The notes below the pieces were generated by a model. It saw only the letters and a program-made list of their open reading frames with translations, ran no database searches and had not been told where the DNA came from. Positions 61,001-64,000 of a stretch of 64,000 nt of DNA are shown here, in pieces; within the stretch, counting starts at the first letter, position 1; each line of letters starts with the position of its first letter. The stretch lies in NCBI GenBank assembly GCA_019095985.1, contig CM032669.1, forward strand, positions 60,140,127 to 60,204,126. Reading direction: 5' to 3'. The DNA is from Streblospio benedicti. Lineage: Eukaryota; Annelida; Polychaeta; Spionida; Spionidae. Position numbers and translations under genes: made by a program.

Positions 61001-62713
61001 TTACGACGTTTTTTCGTTCTGCCGCCGGGCGGCGCTGCAGTCGTCAGGGGTAGACTTTCAAAACAGGGCCTCAACATTCGTGTATGTTAGTCATTTTGAA
61101 GATGGTATTAATGTGCTCTATGTTCATAATTATGTTTTCTGTCACACAGAGAAATGTTCGCATACTTCTCTAGTTTTCATATATGATACTCACATTTTAT
61201 TTGGAATTGTATATATTGAGCTTTGTCCAGATTTCCAAGTTGTGTTTTTGCCTCAAGCTCAAGCCACGGCTGAATTTGACAGTCAGTGTGTTTGACAAGA
61301 TTATCCATAAATGTTGCTTGTCCTTTCTAACTGTATACGATGCGCATGTTATCGTTGTTATACATGTCTTTCACATATATATTCCATTGATAAAGTCCAA
61401 TTTTCGCTACAATTTAAATGTTTAAAACACTCTGTTCGACATTAGATGTACAAGTCTATAAGTACTATATTTTTTCAAACGACTAACGTAATAATAATGC
61501 GTCGGCGTGATAAATCTAGCTAAAAGCCTCACTGGCTGGTCAGATAAGTATGTTACTTAAATTAAATTATTCTAATTATGACATGTATTTGAGAAACAAT
61601 GCTCAGATGCATAGATACTTAAGGGCTTTGTTATTGATACACAACGTTTTGGAATAACATGGATGAGTATTTCTTACAGAAAATGCACCTCAAAAGTCGG
61701 ACTTTCCCGTACAATTATAAGGCGAGTTGCGCAACGTCTACCCCTGACGATTGCAGCGCCGCCCGGTGGCAGAGGCGGAACTACGGTTTTACGGAGTTAG
61801 CCATTGTATTTTATGAAAAAATAGAAATAGTGTCAAATATGGCGAAGAACTTTTTTAACCGGTAGATGATTTTTTTTTTAATGGAATTATACAGAATTGT
61901 AAATTTGAAAGGACATGTTTCAAAGATAAAATTACTCTAGATCAGGAAAAATATGTATTGGATAGTGAAAAACACTAATATCATATTCTATATTGTAAAC
62001 AAAGTGTCCCTGGGCACAGGTGACTCCTATCTAGGTTGCACGTAGTTGAAAGGTTCGGGGATAAAGGCTAGACAAAAAAAAAAACTACTGGTAGAGGAGC
62101 CTAATCCCTAGGTGAATTTAGAAGCTGGCCAAGTATGAACCCGTCTCTAAGCGTCTGGGGAGGTTAGCGTGATGTAACGCGCCTGTCCATGCACATATGA
62201 CTGATCTGGTGTGAACAGAAGATCATGAGTTCGAGTCCACGGCCGTCCAAATCTTTACAATACTCTTTCAATAATACTACTGTATATGTTAAAGCGATCA
62301 TAAATACGATACGGGGGAGGTCGTCCATTTTTGAGACAGGGCTTGAAGAAAATGTTAGGTTCCAATCCCCATCAACATTTTAAAAAGTTGAGTGACCCCC
62401 CCCTCTGCTAAAGCAAAAGTCCTGTTACATTGTTATTGCATAAATGGACAATTGCTAAAATGTATAAAACTTTATACCATAGCATGATAAAAAATGTTCA
62501 GCGACCCCCAAAAGGAATCAGAAAAGAACTTTTGTATGGTCCCCCAAATTTTATCAAAACCCTTAAAGGTCTTATTATTATTATGATCAAGAACATTTTC
62601 CTTTATTTAAAAACAACAACCACTGTGTGTGTTACTGTAGGCGCGGCTGTACGTGGGAGTGAGAGATGATGGCCGCTTTATCCCGGGAGAGCTCGGCATG
62701 GGACTCGTCGAAG
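36879..62713 (+). CDS. TOP3A: DNA topoisomerase III alpha, 3'-incomplete gene
   Basis: Type IA topoisomerase that passes single strands and, with BLM/RMI, dissolves double Holliday junctions; also decatenates mitochondrial DNA. Sixteen exons: 36924-37007 (or from 36879), 38326-38462, 39120-39195, 39729-39837, 41390-41441, 42685-42776, 44654-44824, 46666-46714, 47442-47496, 49531-49686, 50532-50631, 53514-53623, 55917-56027, 57529-57603, 59168-59338, 62641-62713. Phases agree at all fifteen joins and give 540 codons from the second Met. Toprim motifs VAEKND and [11 protein letters not shown] (acidic triad from 39780) and the active-site Tyr in [11 protein letters not shown] (50544-50546) are intact, as are [12 protein letters not shown] and [17 protein letters not shown]. 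The sequence follows human TOP3A, not TOP3B. Remaining exons, including the C-terminal zinc fingers, are beyond the window. Confidence 0.96.
37155..37815 (-). repeat. TTATGGGCAG dispersed repeat, copy 2 (reverse)
   Basis: Reverse complement of much of 7415-7915: CAAATTATGGGCACATCCAAC, TAAACATATxGGCAATTAATCTC and the GACCTGCCCATAAC block near 37580. It ends near GGGCAGTTAACGACG/complement at about 37810. Confidence 0.65.
37773..38213 (-). CDS. Unrecognised ORF in TOP3A intron 1
   Basis: 146 codons on the minus strand with a mildly Cys- and His-containing middle ([23 protein letters not shown]). I do not recognise a family. Its last codons run into the end of the dispersed repeat at 37155-37815, so the stop codon is repeat-derived. 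No splice sites or neighbouring exons were seen. It could be part of a mobile element or chance. Confidence 0.25.
   Translation of the reverse strand: MVSDQHVIDRVRFLKSQGTSLPTSTVSKPPPHGHGTGEVGETSASQCGCTHNSSVFKKLRQLRRVFHQIGQRPNVFTIELGETCIHCYSHINVGTDIMLCGENRMLKEQPICGVAELFDWYSSIHRSPVDVVLKLWAVNDVIKILM
38326..38462 (+). CDS. TOP3A: TOP3A exon 2
   Basis: [17 protein letters not shown] then [12 protein letters not shown]; acceptor TTTAG, donor GTGAGT, ending in two bases of a Trp codon. TSVSGHL is a conserved Toprim-domain stretch. Confidence 0.93.
38749..39050. repeat. Intron block duplicated at 40179-40480, copy 1
   Basis: GAAAATTAGTTTTTGATTTT, TCAAAGTGCACT, TAAATTGTACAGCTTTAAA and GGGATTAACATAATTAATAGG recur in order about 1430 bp downstream. 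Copy 1 reads through the site where copy 2 carries an insertion. Confidence 0.8.
39120..39195 (+). CDS. TOP3A: TOP3A exon 3
   Basis: One base completes Trp, then [16 protein letters not shown] to DMLNIK. The donor GTCACC is weak but the phase and the next exon (RTLERE) fit. Confidence 0.88.
39729..39837 (+). CDS. TOP3A: TOP3A exon 4 with the Toprim DxD
   Basis: [16 protein letters not shown] then [18 protein letters not shown]. The two aspartates (39780-39788) bind Mg ions. Ends in the first base of Val before donor GTATGT. Confidence 0.95.
39860..40160 (+). repeat. TTATGGGCAG dispersed repeat, copy 3 (partial)
   Basis: CACGCTATGGGCAGTTTTCC at the left and GCTCACGTTATGGGCAGTTCGCGAG at the right correspond to the two blocks of 7415-7700. 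Confidence 0.65.
40461..41210. mobile_element. CCCGGGTTA terminal-repeat element (750 bp)
   Basis: The left end GCGACGACCCGGGTTA and right end TAACCCGGGTCATCGCGTC are complementary over about 33 bp with mismatches. CATAT flanks both sides (40456-40460, 41211-41215). The duplicate intron copy at about 39025-39040 lacks the insert. No ORF. Confidence 0.82.
41390..41441 (+). CDS. TOP3A: TOP3A exon 5 (52 nt)
   Basis: [16 protein letters not shown] with split codons at both ends; acceptor TTTCAG, donor [14 protein letters not shown] is a conserved type IA motif. Confidence 0.93.
42685..42776 (+). CDS. TOP3A: TOP3A exon 6
   Basis: [15 protein letters not shown] then [13 protein letters not shown], ending in the first base of Gly. 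[14 protein letters not shown] is highly conserved in TOP3A. Confidence 0.95.
42825..42965. repeat. Foldback, about 60-bp arms
   Basis: ATAATCCAAAAACAAAGTCTT at the left returns as AAGACTTTGTTTTTGGATTAT at the right. Confidence 0.8.
43861..44310 (+). pseudogene. TOP3A: Acceptor-side copies of TOP3A exon 7
   Basis: After TAG at 43877 and 44020 come GCGTGGCTTTCACGCG and GAGCTGCTTTTACCCG, each continuing 35-38 bp along the true exon start (GTGCTGCGTTCACGCG at 44654). Shorter fragments with CTGTTGTAGGAGCT at about 44240 and CTGCTGTATGGAGCT at about 44297 extend the array. Flanking GACTCTG(C/T)TGTAG is repeated. Confidence 0.8.
44654..44824 (+). CDS. TOP3A: TOP3A exon 7
   Basis: [16 protein letters not shown], then [18 protein letters not shown] and PFWKIR. 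Partial copies of its 5' part lie at 43878 and 44021, and of its 3' part at about 44929, 45045 and 45257. Confidence 0.95.
44929..45360 (+). pseudogene. TOP3A: Donor-side copies of TOP3A exon 7
   Basis: TTCTGGAAGAT followed by GAGGTAGG-AAAAACGGGCAGCAAGT recurs, in whole or part, at about 44929, 45045 and 45257, with loose pieces at 44979 and 45318. The copies include both exon end and intron start, so they are DNA duplications. Confidence 0.8.
46079..46400. mobile_element. ACCGTATTC/GAATAC-type MITE copy
   Basis: Left ACCGTATTCATTCTAATAGG and right GGTGCTTATAAAACCGAATAT; interior TTTTTTCTTTTATTGCTCA. Relative of 15975-16314. Confidence 0.65.
46666..46714 (+). CDS. TOP3A: TOP3A micro-exon 8 (49 nt)
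   Basis: [15 protein letters not shown] with split codons at both ends, matching the V-x-H-x..D/E..V-E-F-x-W-K-R segment of human TOP3A. Acceptor TTTTTAAG, donor GTAGAA. It is AT-rich and easily missed, but the phases (1 before, 2 after) fit exactly. Confidence 0.85.
47442..47496 (+). CDS. TOP3A: TOP3A micro-exon 9 (55 nt)
   Basis: One base completes Arg, then [18 protein letters not shown], matching RLF-x-H-x-A-C-L-V-L-Y-Q in human TOP3A. Acceptor TTCCAG, donor GTAAGA. Confidence 0.9.
48225..48345. repeat. Partial relative of the 15975 MITE
   Basis: Contains AAAAGAAAAATGCAATAAACGCGAAAAATT and GCGCACTGTGCGCTTATTAGAAC in part, as in the last 130 bp of 15975-16314. Confidence 0.6.
48368..48416 (+). 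pseudogene. TOP3A: Acceptor-side copy of TOP3A exon 10
   Basis: After CCAG: GCCCCTTTGGCTGAAGTGG, then GACGTGCGTTCCAAGCCCAA and AGCAAG, against the true exon GACCCTGTGGCGGAGGTGA, GACGTGCGTTCCAAGCCCAA, GAGCAAG. It then stops at ACTTATTAAACC. No donor. Confidence 0.82.
48695..49045 (+). repeat. tRNA-derived SINE, best copy
   Basis: A box TGGCCGAGTGG (48711-48721) and B box GGTTCGATTCC (48749-48759) in a tRNA-like head, then a body (GTGAGTGATTAGCATTGTGCGC) and a tail (CCAATGACCTGTTGTAAATTG, GTCGTGAGATCAAAACTTGG). 5' and 3' acceptor segments do not pair, so it is not a tRNA gene. The tail is amplified at 23870-24400. Confidence 0.85.
49531..49686 (+). CDS. TOP3A: TOP3A exon 10
   Basis: 52 codons, [19 protein letters not shown] then [14 protein letters not shown], phase 0 to phase 0. 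A decayed acceptor-side copy is at 48368-48416. Confidence 0.95.
49736..49970. repeat. Foldback MITE, about 75-bp arms
   Basis: Left arm GTTCAACAATAGTTTCTAAAC to CACTGAGCTTTCGACA; right arm is its complement. The centre is GC-rich (GAGGGGGGCGCGCAACCCGG). It follows exon 10 within 50 bp. Confidence 0.82.
50532..50631 (+). CDS. TOP3A: TOP3A exon 11 with the active-site tyrosine
   Basis: [16 protein letters not shown] to DPNWG; Tyr at 50544-50546 forms the 5'-phosphotyrosine link to DNA. Donor GTACGT. Confidence 0.96.
50960..51085 (-). repeat. tRNA-derived SINE head on the minus strand
   Basis: Minus strand: CAGTGGTTCAGTGGTTAGAGCG (A-box region) and TCGTAAGTTCGCGCCCC (B box). A longer variable region than in a tRNA gene, and no matching acceptor stem. 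Confidence 0.65.
51130..52771. mobile_element. CAGGGCTTGACATTAAA element (1642 bp)
   Basis: Left end CAGGGCTTGACATTAAA, right end TTAGTGTCAAGCCCTG. No clear target duplication. It contains a copy (about 51515-51690) of the intron block 50270-50460, and an internal GGGCTTGACG, so it is composite. Confidence 0.65.
53060..53205 (-). repeat. Inverted repeat around a tRNA-like B box
   Basis: TAGACATTAGAGAACTCTC and its complement flank a minus-strand segment with CAGGGTTCGAGTCCCTG. SINE-derived; the A box is weak. Confidence 0.6.
53514..53623 (+). CDS. TOP3A: TOP3A exon 12
   Basis: [16 protein letters not shown] then [15 protein letters not shown]-x-A-H-P-P-I-H-P-T is the type IA signature near the active site. 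Confidence 0.95.
53690..53890. repeat. Reverse copy of the 27360-27740 repeat
   Basis: ACCCCTCTACAGGTCGCATCG, AAATTTGGCATGT and GTCCATATTTGGGCCC-type sequence match the earlier copy in reverse. Confidence 0.6.
54945..55095 (+). repeat. SINE tail copy (GTAAAACCTGTCTTCAGC)
   Basis: GGTTGTAAAACCTGTCTTCAG, TCAATACAGTGG, TAGGAGCTTGCTT, TGTATCCACAAG and AAAACACATTAGAAAA occur in the same order as at 58640-58770. Confidence 0.65.
55192..55552. mobile_element. GGCCTAGAAAAAATGAT MITE, third copy
   Basis: Same family and orientation as 21850-22226, with some internal deletions. Ends AAGAAATGATCCTGTGGTTCC and TCATTTTTTCAAGGCCTTAG. Confidence 0.82.
55917..56027 (+). CDS. TOP3A: TOP3A exon 13
   Basis: [18 protein letters not shown] then [12 protein letters not shown], 37 codons, phase 0 to phase 0. 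Confidence 0.95.
57529..57603 (+). CDS. TOP3A: TOP3A exon 14
   Basis: [20 protein letters not shown] to NSK, 25 codons, acceptor TTTCAG, donor GTAGGT. Confidence 0.95.
57629..58048. mobile_element. AGGGACCATTCAGTATTTGTG MITE
   Basis: Left GGGACCATTCAGTATTTGTG then ACAGGGTGGGGTAGGAGGAT; the right end is the complement. The interior has repeated AAAAATTGATAGCCCCCC blocks. A second, interrupted copy is at 24975-25510. Confidence 0.8.
58560..58775 (+). repeat. tRNA-derived SINE (GGGCCACTTGATATAGTC family)
   Basis: Head with GTCGTGAGTTCGAGTCCCGTC (B box) followed by TGGGCCACTTGATATAGTC and the CAATACAGTGGGTAGGAGC tail. Related to 1605-1750 and 54945-55095. Confidence 0.7.
59168..59338 (+). CDS. 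TOP3A: TOP3A exon 15
   Basis: [16 protein letters not shown] then [19 protein letters not shown] and EHIETIK, 57 codons. The exon end and donor (ATCAAG/GTCAGG) are the first unit of a nine-copy 32-bp minisatellite. Confidence 0.95.
59327..59618 (+). repeat. TOP3A: Nine-copy 32-bp minisatellite spanning the exon 15 donor
   Basis: Unit AGAGACCATCAAG/GTCGGGTCAAAGGTCGCGT (slash = splice junction). The first unit contains the last 12 exon bases of exon 15 and the donor. Eight further units in the intron each repeat the junction. Variation between units is small. Confidence 0.93.
60092..60484. mobile_element. AGATAGAGC element with about 28-bp terminal repeats
   Basis: Left AGATAGAGCACTGCACACCC, right GGGTGTGCAGCGCTCTATCT. 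Interior matches 8790-9010. No ORF. Confidence 0.8.
60975..61812. mobile_element. CAATGGC element with long terminal inverted repeats
   Basis: The left 85 bp (CAATGGCAGTCTCTGACACC... GCCGCCGGGCGGCGCTGCAG) pairs with 61710-61810 (CTGACGATTGCAGCGCCGCC ... GCCATTG). The interior matches 5226-5895. No transposase recognised, so non-autonomous. Confidence 0.8.
62040..62265 (+). repeat. tRNA-derived SINE, copy 1 of the GGTTAGC family
   Basis: GAGGTTAGCGTGATG-TAACGCGCCTGTC (A box eroded) and CATGAGTTCGAGTCCACGG (B box), preceded by AAGTATGAACCCGTCTCTAAG. A closer-to-consensus copy is at 63105-63330. Confidence 0.7.
62641..62713 (+). CDS. TOP3A: TOP3A exon 16, last in window
   Basis: [24 protein letters not shown] and the first base of Gly; acceptor CTGTAG, donor GTTCGT. 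The gene continues beyond the window. Confidence 0.92.
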
Positions 62714-62750
62714 GTTCGTGCATTTCATTTCTACTTTCATTTCTACGCGC

Positions 62751-62992
62751 AGGGCCACAGATGAATCCCCGTCCTATCGTCTGAGACGGGCATCTGTGTT
62801 GTCAGGACGGGTAAAAAAAATGAGATACTTGTCCTATGGACGAGTATTCTCAGTCACCCCAGACATCAGTTTTAAGTGAATGTACATGGAGTTTGTTGAT
62901 TTGGATGTGTTAATCTTAGTTAGGACGGGTATATTTTTCAGAATACTTGCCCTGTGGACAAGTATGATTTTTCTCCTTTTCGTGGCCCTAAC
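62751..62992. mobile_element. CAGGGCCAC MITE, second copy (reverse)
   Basis: Begins CAGGGCCACAGATG, ends TTTTCGTGGCCCTA. The interior is the reverse complement of 1066-1307 (GACATCAGTTTxAAGTGAATG). Confidence 0.78.
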
Positions 62993-63104
62993 GTGTATGA
63001 ATGTTACAGTTAAACATTTAAAAAGTAAATATATCATATGAATGTGTGAAAGAAGTGGGCCACTGGCCAGGGCGACCTCCACTCAGCGTGATAAAGAGGT
63101 TCAG

Positions 63105-63330
63105 GGACAAAGAGACTAGATGATCAAGGCTAAAGAATAGTATCATTGGCCGCAACAGGCCTAATAGGCGTCGCCCAATTGTCATACTGGCAAAGTTTGA
63201 ACAAGTCTCTAAGCCGTAAGAGAGGTTAGCTCAGTGGATTAGAGCGCCTGTCTCACACATAATGACTGGTCTGGTGTTAGCAGGAGACTGTGAGTTCGAT
63301 TCCATGGTCTTTCAAATAACTTTACAAGCA
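63105..63330 (+). repeat. tRNA-derived SINE, copy 2 of the GGTTAGC family
   Basis: GGTTAGCTCAGTGGATTAGAGC (near-perfect A box) and TGTGAGTTCGATTCC (B box) in a head of about 80 bp. Body upstream matches 62040-62160. The head spacing is too long and the ends do not pair as in a tRNA gene. Confidence 0.75.
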
Positions 63331-63339
63331 AAATTTTTT

Positions 63340-64000
63340 TTATTTTTTCATTTACATTTGACAAAAATTTTAAAAAATTTTTTTTCATTACCCCAAATTT
63401 TTTAAAAGAAAAAAAAAAAAATTTTTTTTTTTATAAAAAAAAAAAACGATTTTTTTTTTAAAGGGTTAATTTGAAATAATAAGTAAAAATCAATTGGGGA
63501 CACCCTTTTAAAGTGGGGGTTGGCGGGTTTTTTTAAAAAAGAAATTTTTGGAATAATTATTTTAAAAAAATTTTATTAAATCAAAATTTAAAAAATTCCC
63601 GGGGGGGTTTTAACTTTTTTTTTGATAACCTTTCCTAAAGTTTGGATTAAAAGTTAAATATTGTTTTTAAAAAATTTTTAAACAAAGGGCCCAAAAAAAC
63701 CGTAAAAAAGTAAACCTTTAAGGAAATTAAAACATTTCTTTTCCGTTTGGGGGTTAATGGAAAAAGTTTATTTTTTTTTTTTATTTTAATTTCCCCCAAA
63801 CTATTTTTCAAAGGTTTTTAAAAAAAAAATTTAAAAATTGTTTTTATTTGGGTTTAATTATTTTTTTTTAAGCTGGAAAAAACATTTTTTTTCAAATGGT
63901 TTTTTTTTTTAAAATTTTTTTTAAATTTTTGCTGGGCGGGGTTTTTTTTTTTTGGGGCCCGGGATTTTTTCAAAGGAAAAACAAAAGGAAAGTTTTTTTC
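63340..64000. other. Homopolymer-stretched, probably unreliable sequence
   Basis: From about 63340 the sequence becomes an unbroken series of A, T, G and C runs (AAAATTTT, GGGGGGG, CCC) unlike the rest of the window. It looks like uncorrected long-read sequence at a contig end. No feature can be supported. Confidence 0.7.

Overview
The window is animal nuclear DNA. GC-rich coding exons of 50-170 bp, with canonical GT-AG junctions, sit in long AT-rich introns packed with short inverted-repeat transposons, foldbacks, tRNA-derived SINEs and Penelope-like retroelements. Exon structure and repeat load fit an aquatic invertebrate such as a lancelet, hemichordate, echinoderm or mollusc. I cannot name the species.

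Layout. (1) 203-20336, plus strand: the C-terminal two thirds of an ACSM-family (medium-chain acyl-CoA synthetase) gene whose 5' end lies outside the window. Eleven intact exons join in phase. The core segment after W-A-K-S-A is not found, and the penultimate exon exists only as two degenerate tandem copies, so the locus may be a pseudogene or misassembled. (2) 20450-27890: repeat-rich DNA with one orphan, good-looking minus-strand exon of an unknown gene (23663-23780). (3) 27900-32336, plus strand: a complete replication-independent histone H3.3 gene with two coding exons. A candidate promoter lies about 2.7 kb upstream (five CCAAT boxes, a CRE, a TATA box) with a noncoding first exon. A Penelope-like element sits in the 5' UTR intron. 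(4) 35389-35840, minus strand: the last exon of a small single-pass membrane protein that resembles the complex III assembly factor UQCC4. (5) 36879-62713 and beyond, plus strand: TOP3A, DNA topoisomerase III alpha, sixteen exons in perfect phase, head-to-head with the UQCC4-like gene. Its first exon offers a short basic presequence ahead of a second in-frame Met, as expected for separate mitochondrial and nuclear forms.

The most unusual structural signal is that exon-intron junctions of several genes have been copied, often in tandem, next to the true exon: acceptor-side fragments upstream, donor-side fragments downstream, and in one case a nine-copy 32-bp minisatellite containing the donor site. 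At least seven exons of three unrelated genes are affected. Duplicated intron blocks also supply natural 'filled versus empty' comparisons that define several transposon ends and target-site duplications.

The last roughly 650 bases are homopolymer-stretched and look like low-quality sequence at a contig end.
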